From the NCBI GenBank assembly GCA_011525625.1, contig WYAX01000014.1, positions 124,001-188,000 on the forward strand: DNA of 64,000 nt, given 5' to 3'. The notes beneath the pieces are model-generated. The model made no database searches, was not told where the DNA came from, and was given only the letters and a program-made list of their open reading frames with translations. Origin of the DNA: Nitrospira defluvii. Its GTDB lineage: Bacteria; Nitrospirota; Nitrospiria; Nitrospirales; Nitrospiraceae. The position numbers and the translations under genes were made by a program. This document shows, one piece after another, positions 53,336-62,391 of this stretch; the first letter of the stretch is position 1; the number at the start of each line of letters is the position of its first letter.

Positions 53336-53353
53336 TCGTCGGCTCGCCGATCG
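53336..53353 (+). repeat. 18-bp hairpin repeat, right copy (flanks vapBC)
   Basis: TCGTCGGCTCGCCGATCG differs from the left copy at 52491 by one base. It sits 83 bases after vapC. The remaining sequence 53253-53442 holds nothing else I can support. Confidence 0.5.
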
Positions 53354-53442
53354 GCCTGAAGTGCCGGCAGGGTCTCGACATCGACACGGCAGGAGGGGTG
53401 GTCGCGACGTCCTGTGCCAAAACCGGGTGATGGCGCAGTGCG

Positions 53443-55314
53443 TTACATCAGGCGGATGCGCGTCATAAATTCATGAGGGAGCGCACCCTGGTGCTCGACG
53501 CGGATCGTCGTGATCGGCTCTTTGCTCCCATAGAGACTGGATCTCCAACCGGCCATCGGCTGGAGGGAGCCCGTATAGAGTCGGCTCGCCCCTCCCTCAA
53601 TGGTCATGAAGATCGGCCGTTCCAATCCTTCCAAGCGGTAGCCCCCATCGACTGGAACGACGCGGCAGCCGACATGCCAGTTCAGTTCGAGATGGTGCGT
53701 GCCGCTGCCGGTGAGCCAATCCCAAATCATCCACGATCCGGGCGGTTCATACGACACCCCGCGCAAATGGGTCACGCCGAACCGGTTCTTGTATCCATAC
53801 TGTCTGGCGATAACCGTGATCTTCCCTTCCGGCGTCTCCTCCCGATAGACCAAGTGCGTGTCGAACGGATGCGACCACGTCAGCGCACTCTCCGGCACCG
53901 CTTGATCCGCGCCGTCCACCGTCACGGTGTTGTGCCCGCGTGTACCGCGGAAATACGCACGCCATGCCTCATCCCCAAGGTACGTATAGGAACCGGGATC
54001 GATCAAGATGTCCTGCGAGCCGATCTGGAGCACCATCGAGAGGGCATCGGCATGGCCATGCGCATAGCGCGGCGGCATCCCGAGCGGCCCGTGATCGACA
54101 ATGGCCCGCTGGGAATCACGACCGCGAATAATCGAATAGCCCGAGAGATGGAACGTCGTCAAAGCGGCGGTCTGTTTCCGTCCGGGAGTCCGGAAGCGAA
54201 GATACGGCGACAGGGCCGTTTCGCAGTCACCGTCGCCGATGGCAGGCAATCGGTCGTCGGCCGGCATGCGAAACTCAGCGAGAAACGCGCGGCTGCGGTC
54301 GAAGGCCTGGCGGATCTTCTCAGGAAGCGGTCGTTGCTGGTGATCCAGTAACGCGACGATGAGCCCGTACAGGTCGCTGCTGAAGTGGAGATACCCGAGC
54401 CCCTGCTCCTGACTGCCGCCGTCCTGGCTGATGTGCCGCGGCGTGTCTTCCTCTAACAGATACAGGCCGAAGGCCAGCCAGCGCTCCGCCTGTTCCAGTT
54501 CCGTGAAGAGGCTGCCGGCATGGATCAGCGCGGCAGCGCCCGCCAGGGTTTCGTGCGGAATCGGTGAACGCAGGGCCAGACGCTTCCGAATCAATTCCGC
54601 ATGTCCCGACACCAGCGTGAGCAACGCGCTCCACACGGCTTGAGGCTGTTGCATCCAGGGACGAATCAAGTCCAGCGCGTAACAGCCGGCAAGCAGACGC
54701 AAGGCGCATTCCATGGGTGAGACGTAATGCACGCCGATCAGCAGGGGATTGGCCGAGACCCAGGAGAGCAATTGTGTTTCCACGGCCGCAACCGCGCGCG
54801 CTCGAACGGAGGGATCGGCCTTTTGAGCGATCAATGCCAGCGTCACGAGGTGCTGCAGCCGTGAGGGTTCCCACACCACGCGGACATCTCCGCACTGGTT
54901 TCCTGTGTCAACCGGGATGCCGGGAAAGAAACGCCGGGGCCAGGTCCGCCCCGTATCCGGGGCCTGATGCCAGCACGCCCCATCCGCCGTCCAGTGCCAG
55001 GGGAGACCGAACACCGACAGGCGGCCGCTCAGTAGCTCGTCGGCCGACGCGGGATCGAGGTCGCAGTGCCAGGGCAGGGAAGGCAGGACCGGATAGGCGC
55101 TCCGGCAAAACGACGAGGCCGCAATGTCCTGTTCGGTAAACGAGCGGGATAACCAACGGCTGCCCAGTTGCTGTTGCAGTCGGAACAGGGAGAAGAGGCC
55201 TCGTTCCTTCGCCCCTTGCCACCAATCCTCAGGGCGTCCGGCCGCTAGCGCCTTGGCTGACGCCTCAAGGCGGCGAGGAAACAGATTCGACTTGAACGAG
55301 ACCGTAACACGCAA
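53443..55314 (-). CDS. Heparinase II/III-family protein
   Basis: The 623-residue protein has an N-terminal all-alpha toroid domain (SSRAFLAEF-like helices to about residue 350) and a heparinase II/III domain from about 380, with RYAHGHADALSMVLQ containing the likely catalytic His/Tyr region and GTRGHNTVTVDGADQ. No signal peptide is visible. Such proteins in polysaccharide loci act as lyases or in glycan turnover. The start is TTG at 55314, with GGTGGAGG eight to fifteen bases before it. It points away from gmd. Confidence 0.8.
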   Translation of the reverse strand: MRVTVSFKSNLFPRRLEASAKALAAGRPEDWWQGAKERGLFSLFRLQQQLGSRWLSRSFTEQDIAASSFCRSAYPVLPSLPWHCDLDPASADELLSGRLSVFGLPWHWTADGACWHQAPDTGRTWPRRFFPGIPVDTGNQCGDVRVVWEPSRLQHLVTLALIAQKADPSVRARAVAAVETQLLSWVSANPLLIGVHYVSPMECALRLLAGCYALDLIRPWMQQPQAVWSALLTLVSGHAELIRKRLALRSPIPHETLAGAAALIHAGSLFTELEQAERWLAFGLYLLEEDTPRHISQDGGSQEQGLGYLHFSSDLYGLIVALLDHQQRPLPEKIRQAFDRSRAFLAEFRMPADDRLPAIGDGDCETALSPYLRFRTPGRKQTAALTTFHLSGYSIIRGRDSQRAIVDHGPLGMPPRYAHGHADALSMVLQIGSQDILIDPGSYTYLGDEAWRAYFRGTRGHNTVTVDGADQAVPESALTWSHPFDTHLVYREETPEGKITVIARQYGYKNRFGVTHLRGVSYEPPGSWMIWDWLTGSGTHHLELNWHVGCRVVPVDGGYRLEGLERPIFMTIEGGASRLYTGSLQPMAGWRSSLYGSKEPITTIRVEHQGALPHEFMTRIRLM

Positions 55315-55664
55315 TGCCTATCCTCCACCATGGCGCGCGCAGACAGATCCATCTTCAAGACCCCGTCCATCCGGCCCTGGTGGACACCGGTCGTAAGGAG
55401 GAAACAGTACCTTCGTTCGACGCATTGGTCAATGCCGAATTATCACGTACAGGGGGTCGCTGAAAGCACTACGTAGATGCAACGGGACCTGCATCAGGTT
55501 GCGACACGGAGTCGGAGAACAGGACGGTCCAGCCATTTGGCCCTCACACCTTTTTGTAAAAATATGCTAAGAGAAGACGATTCGCCAAACAGCACTTCCC
55601 TGAGTAGAACTACAAACCAAGTACGGACGGCGTGGCCGCGCCAAGACAAGGAGTCGCCCCACAC
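55315..55664. other. Intergenic region between the heparinase-like gene and gmd
   Basis: The 350 bases separate divergent genes and should hold their promoters. AAGGAG at 55647 is a ribosome binding site for gmd. I see no well-spaced -35/-10 pair; TTTTTGTAAAAATATGCTAA near 55551-55570 is the only AT-rich core. Confidence 0.5.
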
Positions 55665-56675
55665 GTGAAAAAAGCATTGATCACCGGCATCAGCGGGCAA
55701 GACGGCTCCTATCTCGCAGAGTTCCTGTTGGCGAAAGGCTATGAAGTGCATGGGATTATCCGCCGGTCGAGTTCGTTTAACACCGGGCGCATCGATCCCA
55801 TCTATCAAGACCCGCATGTGCCCGATGCGCGCCTCAAACTGGTGTATGGCGACCTCAACGACGCGAGTTCGTTGAACAGAATCCTCCGGACGATTCAACC
55901 CGACGAAATCTACAATCTGGGGGCCCAAAGCCATGTCCGGGTCAGTTTCGATGTGCCGGAATACACGGCGGAGATCACGGCGCTGGGGACAGTGCGTTTG
56001 CTGGAAGCCATTCGGGAGTCCGGAATCCAGCCCAAGTTCTATCAAGCCTCCTCCAGCGAAATGTTCGGCAAGGTGCAGGACATTCCCCAACGCGAGACCA
56101 CACCGTTTTACCCGCGCAGTCCCTATGGCGCGGCCAAGGTCTATGCGCACTGGATCACGGTGAACTATCGCGAGGCCTACAATCTCTTTGCCTGTAGCGG
56201 CATTCTCTTCAATCACGAGTCCCCGCGGCGGGGAGAGACCTTCGTCACAAGAAAGATTACTCGCGCCGCAGCGCGCATCAAACTGGGTGTGCAGAAGGAA
56301 TTGTTCCTCGGCAATCTCGACGCCAAGCGAGACTGGGGATTTGCGGGGGACTACGTGCAAGCCATGTGGATGATGCTGCAAGCCGAGCAGCCGGACGACT
56401 ATGTCATCGCGACCGGGGAGACCCATACGGTCCGGGAGTTTCTCGACCGCGCGTTCGGCCATGTGGGGTTGAATTGGCACGACTATGTGAAGATCGATCC
56501 GCGCTACTACCGGCCGACAGAGGTCGACCTCCTTATCGGCGATGCCGCGAAGGCCAAACGCACGCTGGGGTGGGAGCCGAAAGTTTCGTTTGAAGAGTTG
56601 GTGACCATGATGGTCGACGCGGACATGCGCGCAGAGCGGCAGACGTTGGAAGGGACGAGAGGAGTTCCGAGCTAG
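55665..56675 (+). CDS. gmd: GDP-mannose 4,6-dehydratase
   Basis: The 336-residue SDR enzyme has [15 protein letters not shown] (residues 8-22), [18 protein letters not shown] and YGAAK as Yxxx[17 protein letters not shown] is diagnostic of Gmd. It makes GDP-4-keto-6-deoxymannose, precursor of GDP-fucose, rhamnose or perosamine. The GTG at 55665 gives the family start KKALITG; the GTG at 55632 is less likely. Confidence 0.93.
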   Translation: MKKALITGISGQDGSYLAEFLLAKGYEVHGIIRRSSSFNTGRIDPIYQDPHVPDARLKLVYGDLNDASSLNRILRTIQPDEIYNLGAQSHVRVSFDVPEYTAEITALGTVRLLEAIRESGIQPKFYQASSSEMFGKVQDIPQRETTPFYPRSPYGAAKVYAHWITVNYREAYNLFACSGILFNHESPRRGETFVTRKITRAAARIKLGVQKELFLGNLDAKRDWGFAGDYVQAMWMMLQAEQPDDYVIATGETHTVREFLDRAFGHVGLNWHDYVKIDPRYYRPTEVDLLIGDAAKAKRTLGWEPKVSFEELVTMMVDADMRAERQTLEGTRGVPS

Positions 56676-57033
56676 AGGCCTATGGGAGGCAGGCGGGAAA
56701 TGCTTTGCATGATGCGAACGATACATTTTCCTATTCGAAAAGCTTGGGTGTGAGGGTTGAGCTGGATCTATAGAGGAACGGGGAGATGTTGGATGTAATA
56801 TAGTCTGTTCTGGACGCTGTATCCGGACCTATTCCTGATAATTTTTTGTTGCTTCCAAACGTAAAATCCTTGAAGGTATCTGAACTGCTCTGCTTGCTTC
56901 GTCACTCCGAAATGTTTTCGGTCGTTATTCGTACATTTATGAGGAGGGCGGGGCATCTAAGCAGAAAAGGTTATCCATTTTGAATACCAATTACACTGGT
57001 CCGGATAGATGGTTGAGACAATGAGATAGAACA
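56676..57033. other. AT-rich gene-free stretch at the composition boundary
   Basis: About 358 bases after gmd with lower GC than the preceding genes. A 62-codon minus-strand frame (56768-56956) has no ribosome binding site or protein-like pattern. No terminator or insertion element is evident. Confidence 0.5.
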
Positions 57034-57870
57034 ATGACCGACTATTTACATATAGGAACTGTTCCCTGGACAGACGAAGATATGCGCAAATCGCTGAAAG
57101 AGTTTAGCGAGATATATGAAAGAAGGCCGATGCGCGACAACACAGGCGGGATGCAGGCTCCGCACATGTTTTTGTCATGGTTTGTGCTAAAAACCCTTAG
57201 GCCCAAAACAATAATTGAAAGTGGTTTATGGCTTGGACAAGGTACATGGTTCTTCGAGCAGGCATGCCCTGGTGCACAGCTCCATTGCATAGATATCAAT
57301 TTGGACCGCGTTCAATACAGATCTAAAGGGGCAATATACTATAACCGCGACTTTTCGATGATCGACTGGAGCAGTGTTTCGGCACAGGAAACCGTGCTGT
57401 TCTTCGATGACCACCAGAATGCCTATCAAAGGGTTATGACTGCAAAATGGTTCGGATTTGTTCACTTGCTGTTTGAAGACAATTATCCACCATCCCGTGG
57501 TGACTGTTACTCTCTCAAAAAAGTGTTTTCGCACGCCGGTTTTGCGCCTATTTCGTCAGAGGAGAATTCCCTCAGCTCTGCAATCAAGGGGAAACTGGCG
57601 TCTTTGTTCAGACCCGTGGCATCACCTGTAGCAATAAACTATGTGCAGCCGAATACTGTCGATGCTCAGTATTTGAGAGGAAATATCGAAACGTATCATG
57701 AGTTACCCCCTGTCTTTAAAACCACTAACACTCGGTGGGGAGATCTTTGGGATGAGCACACATATCCCACCCCCACGCCTCTTTTGTCCTCAGTCGAAGA
57801 ACCGTACCAACAGGTTTTCCTTGACGAAGCAGCGTCCTACACTTGGATGAGCTACGTGAAATTGAAATAG
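57034..57870 (+). CDS. SAM-dependent methyltransferase-like protein
   Basis: The 278-residue protein has IIESGLWLGQGTWFFEQA near residues 62-79 as a class I methyltransferase glycine loop and IDINLD as the acidic loop binding SAM. The second half has no recognised domain. It is the first gene of the AT-rich block, whose codon use differs from the chemotaxis genes. A sugar O-methyltransferase role fits the neighbours. No clear ribosome binding site precedes it, so the start is less sure. Confidence 0.6.
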   Translation: MTDYLHIGTVPWTDEDMRKSLKEFSEIYERRPMRDNTGGMQAPHMFLSWFVLKTLRPKTIIESGLWLGQGTWFFEQACPGAQLHCIDINLDRVQYRSKGAIYYNRDFSMIDWSSVSAQETVLFFDDHQNAYQRVMTAKWFGFVHLLFEDNYPPSRGDCYSLKKVFSHAGFAPISSEENSLSSAIKGKLASLFRPVASPVAINYVQPNTVDAQYLRGNIETYHELPPVFKTTNTRWGDLWDEHTYPTPTPLLSSVEEPYQQVFLDEAASYTWMSYVKLK

Positions 57871-57908
57871 GACTGGCAAATAATTCTTCTCACCTATCGT
57901 GTGGCCCA

Positions 57909-58640
57909 GTGAAACAAATTATCAAATCAGTATTGAACTCGTTGGGTTTAGACGTAAGGCGACAGAAATTTAATCCCGATCACACGTTGCTCGGATTGAG
58001 GAAGTTGCCTATCAAAACAATAATCGATGTGGGCGCGAATACTGGCCAGTTTGCAAAAAATATCTCTCGGCTCTTTCCCGATGCGGAGCTTATCTGCTTC
58101 GAACCTTTGCCCGTTCCTTTTCGCGAGCTAGAGACTTGGGCACGGCGAAAGAGACGTGTTCATGCTCTTAATGTGGCGATCGGCGAGGCGGAAATGGAGA
58201 TGGACATGTTTTATCACGTCGACCACAGTACGTCCTCATCCTTGTTAGCCTCCACGGATCTGAACCAACGTCTTTTTCCATTCATCCAGCAGCAGGTGAA
58301 AGTTCCTATAAGAGTAACGACCCTCGACACTGCTCTTAACCCATTACAAGTCCCTATAGTTCCAGATGTTCTCATAAAGCTCGATGCTCAAGGATATGAA
58401 GATCGTATTCTGAAGGGTGGCCCAACTTCGTTCGGTCATGCGGCAGCGTGCATTGTGGAGGTGTCCGTAGAACGCTTATACAAAGGGCAGGCAGGTTTCA
58501 AGGATCTTGTCGTAATGTTGGATGGTCATGGGTTTGAGTATGTCGGCAACTTGTCCCAGTCATACGCCGAAGATGGGCACGTCATCTTCTTTGATGCTCT
58601 ATTCATCGAGCAAAAACATCTCGATAAGCTTGCGACATAA
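57909..58640 (+). CDS. FkbM-family methyltransferase A
   Basis: In 243 residues: IIDVGANTGQFAKNI (near 39-53) and CFEPLP as the SAM site, then VLIKLDAQGYEDRILKGG, the FkbM C-terminal motif. FkbM proteins O-methylate sugars or natural products. GTG 57909 is selected because FkbM proteins often begin with a short basic helix (KQIIKSVLNSLG); a TTG at 57843 would overlap the previous gene. Ribosome binding site is weak. Confidence 0.75.
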   Translation: MKQIIKSVLNSLGLDVRRQKFNPDHTLLGLRKLPIKTIIDVGANTGQFAKNISRLFPDAELICFEPLPVPFRELETWARRKRRVHALNVAIGEAEMEMDMFYHVDHSTSSSLLASTDLNQRLFPFIQQQVKVPIRVTTLDTALNPLQVPIVPDVLIKLDAQGYEDRILKGGPTSFGHAAACIVEVSVERLYKGQAGFKDLVVMLDGHGFEYVGNLSQSYAEDGHVIFFDALFIEQKHLDKLAT

Positions 58641-58664
58641 ATTCTTGAACGATTAGGAAGTGGG

Positions 58665-59606
58665 ATGTCTCGCCATCAGATCCGAAAAGTTCTCATCGAT
58701 CATCCTTTTCTGAAAACAGTGCTTCGTCCTGCGCTTGCCGTGAGGAGATACTGGTTGGCCAAAGAACGGTCTTACAAAGAGATCGTGCATAAGCGTCTGC
58801 AGAGTATTCTTGTCGAAGACCCGGTCATTCACATCGATCAGTTTGAAGGCAGCTTTGGACTTGACGTTCGTTCCGACCTCTTTGCCAGACAGATACTTGA
58901 CGAGAATTACGAGTCGGAATTGATTCCGTATTGTCGACAGTTCGTGGATCCTGCAAGAGATGCGATCGATGTGGGGGCCAATGTAGGATTTTATTCTGTC
59001 TTCTTCGCTAAATTGATTCAAAGCCAGCAGAGGGTGCTGTCCGTGGAACCTACGGTGAACACACTACGGAGGCTGTATCGCAACCTTCAACACAATGGTG
59101 TCCGAGATAAGGTTGTCGTATACGAAGGGGTCGTTTCAAACTTTGAAGGGGCAATGCAGATCAATGTCATTGACGGCAAAGAAGAATATTCCACTGTGGG
59201 AAATCTCAAGCACCCCTCAGTCAAAGGAATGACTTATCTGACTCATGAGGTGAAGAGTGCTACGCTTGATGCACTCGTGGCGCAGCACTCGTTAGATCCA
59301 GGTTTCATCAAAATTGATGTCGAAGGAGCAGAGGAGCGGGTAATCGAGGGTTGCAAAAAGACTATGGAGATCCATCGGCCAGTGATTCTTTCTGAACTCT
59401 CCGATAGTCTCCTAAAAGCAAATGGAGCTTCCGCTCAAAAGGTAATCAGGCTCATTCAACAGTACGACTATGTGGTTGTTGACCCCTGTTTTCCGGCTTG
59501 CGTACCAGGGGCTAGGGAGCAGGGCGACATTTTATGTATTCCCAAGGAGCGGGAGCTTAAGATCTGCGAAGTTGCTATAAGAGAACGCGCATTACCTTCG
59601 CCATAG
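58665..59606 (+). CDS. FkbM-family methyltransferase B
   Basis: The 313-residue protein carries AIDVGANVGFYSVFF near 105-119, SVEPT, and FIKIDVEGAEERVIEG near 212-227, the FkbM motifs. An N-terminal extension of about 90 residues precedes them. It is related to the preceding gene but not a recent copy. Two FkbM enzymes suggest two methylated positions in the glycan. Confidence 0.82.
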   Translation: MSRHQIRKVLIDHPFLKTVLRPALAVRRYWLAKERSYKEIVHKRLQSILVEDPVIHIDQFEGSFGLDVRSDLFARQILDENYESELIPYCRQFVDPARDAIDVGANVGFYSVFFAKLIQSQQRVLSVEPTVNTLRRLYRNLQHNGVRDKVVVYEGVVSNFEGAMQINVIDGKEEYSTVGNLKHPSVKGMTYLTHEVKSATLDALVAQHSLDPGFIKIDVEGAEERVIEGCKKTMEIHRPVILSELSDSLLKANGASAQKVIRLIQQYDYVVVDPCFPACVPGAREQGDILCIPKERELKICEVAIRERALPSP

Positions 59607-59648
59607 GGCCATCGTCACGACTTCTCTACTCTCGGTCTGCGAAGCATC

Positions 59649-61163
59649 ATGGATAAGCCCAACGTATTCCGCAACGCGATAATGGCAACCATCCAGGTCA
59701 CAGTCGCGGGGCTGGTGATGTTGGCCATGTATCGCTTCTTGCTCGGCACAATCGGGATCGACAAGATTGGAGTCTGGTCACTCGTGCTCGCCACCACCAG
59801 CATGACGCGAATCAGCGAGCTTGGGTTTTCAGGCAGCGTGGTGAAATTTGCCGCCAAGCATCTGGCCTTACAGGAGGAGAAGCAAGCTGCGGAGGTGATC
59901 GAAACGGCAGCTATCTCGGTCGCTGTGATATTGGGATTCTTCTTATCAGGGTTATACCCAGCGCTGGCTTTCCTCGTAGGTAACCTTGTGCCGGCCAACC
60001 TGCTGGCTGATGCACTGGTTGTGTTGCCATATGCGGTCGTGTCCTTATGGCTCCTAGTCATTGCGTCAGTATTTCTTGCGGGGCTGGACGGCATACAACG
60101 AGCTGATTTGCGGGGTCTGATTATTGTGTTGGGCCAACTGGTCTATTTGTGCATGGTCTATTGGCTGGTCCCAACTAATGACATGAAAGGCCTCGGAATC
60201 TCGCACATGGCTCAAGCTGCTTTTGGTCTGGTGGCAGCGTGGGTGGCACTTAGAGGCAAGATTAGCGGATTGGGACCTTTTCCCTGTCGATGGTCATCGA
60301 CTGCATTTCGAGAAATGTTCGGCTACGCAATTAATTTTCAAATCAATGGTATCGCACAGTTACTCTTTGAGCCGACGACTAAAGCATTGTTGAGTAGATT
60401 TGGAGGCGTCTCGTGGGTCGGCTACTATGAAATGGCAAACCGCATGATCATGCAGGTCCGTTCACTGCTTGTTGCGGCCAATCAGGTTGCCGTGCCGGTC
60501 GTTGCTTATCTACTGGAAAAAGATTCTTCTCGTGTTTCCGCTGCATACAAACGGTGCTACGAGGTGATGTGGTACTTGTCCGTGCCCGTGTACTCACTAT
60601 TGTTATTGTTCATTCCCACCATATCAGACCTATGGATCGGGCGATATGAAACACTGTTTGTCTCATTTTCCTTCATACTTCTCGCAGGCTGGTTCTTCAA
60701 TACCGTGACGGCACCGGCGTACTTTTCTTATGCGGGCATAGGGCGACTCCGTTGGAATACGATGGCTCATTTGCTGATGGGAACACTCAATGTATTACTT
60801 GGCTATCTCTTGGGCACATTAATGAATGGTTTTGGAGTGGTGATCGCTACCGCCTGTGCCTTGGTTGCGGGCAGCATTATCCCCATCGCCGCCTTTCATA
60901 GAGAGTATAAGATTTCACTACGTGATCTTCTTCCGAAAGAATCGCGGACGATGACTTTCGCATGTCTCGCTGCAAGTACCGGAGGACTGCTCGTGTTCTA
61001 CAGAATGCGCGAGACCGCATCTTCAACCGCTGTATCCTTGGTGGTTGCTGCCACCTTCCTCCTGGCTGTCGGCCCCCTGATGTGGCAGCACAAGATGCGA
61101 AGCTTCCTCACCGCCGGCATCTGGGCCTTCTGCATGCGGAAGGTACCCGGGGGAAGCAATTGA
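59649..61163 (+). CDS. Polysaccharide flippase, Wzx-like
   Basis: At 504 residues with about 12-14 membrane helices, this matches the MATE/MOP flippase family (Polysacc_synt). It begins with NVFRNAIMATIQVTVAGLV and has charged loops between hydrophobic stretches. Wzx proteins move lipid-linked sugar repeat units across the inner membrane. It belongs with the gmd/glycosyltransferase locus. No Wzy polymerase is visible before the window ends. Confidence 0.85.
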   Translation: MDKPNVFRNAIMATIQVTVAGLVMLAMYRFLLGTIGIDKIGVWSLVLATTSMTRISELGFSGSVVKFAAKHLALQEEKQAAEVIETAAISVAVILGFFLSGLYPALAFLVGNLVPANLLADALVVLPYAVVSLWLLVIASVFLAGLDGIQRADLRGLIIVLGQLVYLCMVYWLVPTNDMKGLGISHMAQAAFGLVAAWVALRGKISGLGPFPCRWSSTAFREMFGYAINFQINGIAQLLFEPTTKALLSRFGGVSWVGYYEMANRMIMQVRSLLVAANQVAVPVVAYLLEKDSSRVSAAYKRCYEVMWYLSVPVYSLLLLFIPTISDLWIGRYETLFVSFSFILLAGWFFNTVTAPAYFSYAGIGRLRWNTMAHLLMGTLNVLLGYLLGTLMNGFGVVIATACALVAGSIIPIAAFHREYKISLRDLLPKESRTMTFACLAASTGGLLVFYRMRETASSTAVSLVVAATFLLAVGPLMWQHKMRSFLTAGIWAFCMRKVPGGSN

Positions 61164-61184
61164 ATCGGTGTTTCGTCAAAATCC

Positions 61185-62387
61185 ATGAACATTCTAATCA
61201 TAGAGCCTTTCGCGAGCGGCCATCATGGGAAATACCTCCAATGGATCGCGAGTGTTATTCTTGCGCGTGGACACCACATCCAACTTGGCATTTTCAAAGA
61301 AAGTCTGGACCATCCTTCGGTGCGGGAACTGCTCTCGTCGTGCGGGCCTAAGCTTTCCGTGATTAGCGCGCCCACACAGCCATATGCAAGCGTGGAAGGA
61401 AGGGTCTGGAGCATGGGCAGGGAAATGCTGAAGTTTCGACGGATCATGGGTAATTTTTATCTTAAGGGTGTTCGACGTGAACGAGTCGATTTGGTGCTCT
61501 TGCCGTACCTGGATTATTGCACCTACGCTCTTGCCCTTCTGGGGTCTCCTTTTGGACGGACCGCTTGGAGCGGGATCGTTATGCGGCCCTCGTTTCACTT
61601 TTCTTCTATGGGTGTCACGGCTCCAGAAACACGCAGCGACCCGTGGAAAGAACGACTCTTTCACCGACTTTTGAGCAGCCGTCATCTACGGGCGCTGTTT
61701 ACGATAGACAAGACGTTGCAGGAATACATCCACGGTTCGGGGCGCCCACATGCCTCGCGGCTTCACTATATTCCCGACGCGACCGAACCAATGCCGGCGA
61801 TGAACCGTCAGCAGGCAAGACAGCTGTTAGGGATACCGATGGCCGGAAAGGTCATACTCGTCTATGGTGCGCTCTCTTCTAGAAAAGGTATTGACGTGCT
61901 TCTTCAGGCAACTGAGAGCGACGCCTTTCCATCGAATGTTCATATCGTATTGAGCGGTGAGCAGCCGGTGGAGGTCGAGGCCATCCTACAATCGGCAACC
62001 GCTCGCCGATTGCGCCTGGATTACCGGTTACATGAAATCAAACGGTACGTAACTAATGAGGAATCAGCCGCGGTATTCTCGGCCGCGGACTTCGTCTGGG
62101 TTGGGTATCGTCGTCACTATTTAATGAGCGGGCTACTCGTTCAGGCAGCTTCTGCTGGGTTACCCGTAATCGCGTGCGAAGAAGGTCTTATTGGATGGTT
62201 AACAAGGCGATACAGAGCTGGGATAGTAGTATCCACCTCCAGCCCGCCCACGATCGCTCGAGCAATAATGGAGCTTTGCAATAACCCTGACCTCGCGCTG
62301 GAATATGGCGAGAATGGCCGCCTGGCCTATGCGTCGCATACGCAAGAGAACGTGGGACGGATCATGCTCGATGCGATTGAGGTATAA
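61185..62387 (+). CDS. Family 4 glycosyltransferase
   Basis: The 400-residue GT-B enzyme has an N-terminal acceptor domain (ILIIEPFASGHHGKYLQWI) and a C-terminal donor domain starting near residue 225 (VILVYGALSSRKGIDVLLQA). The usual C-terminal E-x7-E region is represented by ASAGLPVIACEEGLIGWL. It probably adds a sugar to the lipid-linked unit exported by the flippase upstream. Confidence 0.82.
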   Translation: MNILIIEPFASGHHGKYLQWIASVILARGHHIQLGIFKESLDHPSVRELLSSCGPKLSVISAPTQPYASVEGRVWSMGREMLKFRRIMGNFYLKGVRRERVDLVLLPYLDYCTYALALLGSPFGRTAWSGIVMRPSFHFSSMGVTAPETRSDPWKERLFHRLLSSRHLRALFTIDKTLQEYIHGSGRPHASRLHYIPDATEPMPAMNRQQARQLLGIPMAGKVILVYGALSSRKGIDVLLQATESDAFPSNVHIVLSGEQPVEVEAILQSATARRLRLDYRLHEIKRYVTNEESAAVFSAADFVWVGYRRHYLMSGLLVQAASAGLPVIACEEGLIGWLTRRYRAGIVVSTSSPPTIARAIMELCNNPDLALEYGENGRLAYASHTQENVGRIMLDAIEV

Positions 62388-62391
62388 CCGC

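Noticed and set aside
53256-53468. 70-codon frame after vapC
   Set aside because: Arg/Gly-rich, no ribosome binding site, contains the hairpin repeat and overlaps the end of the heparinase-like gene.
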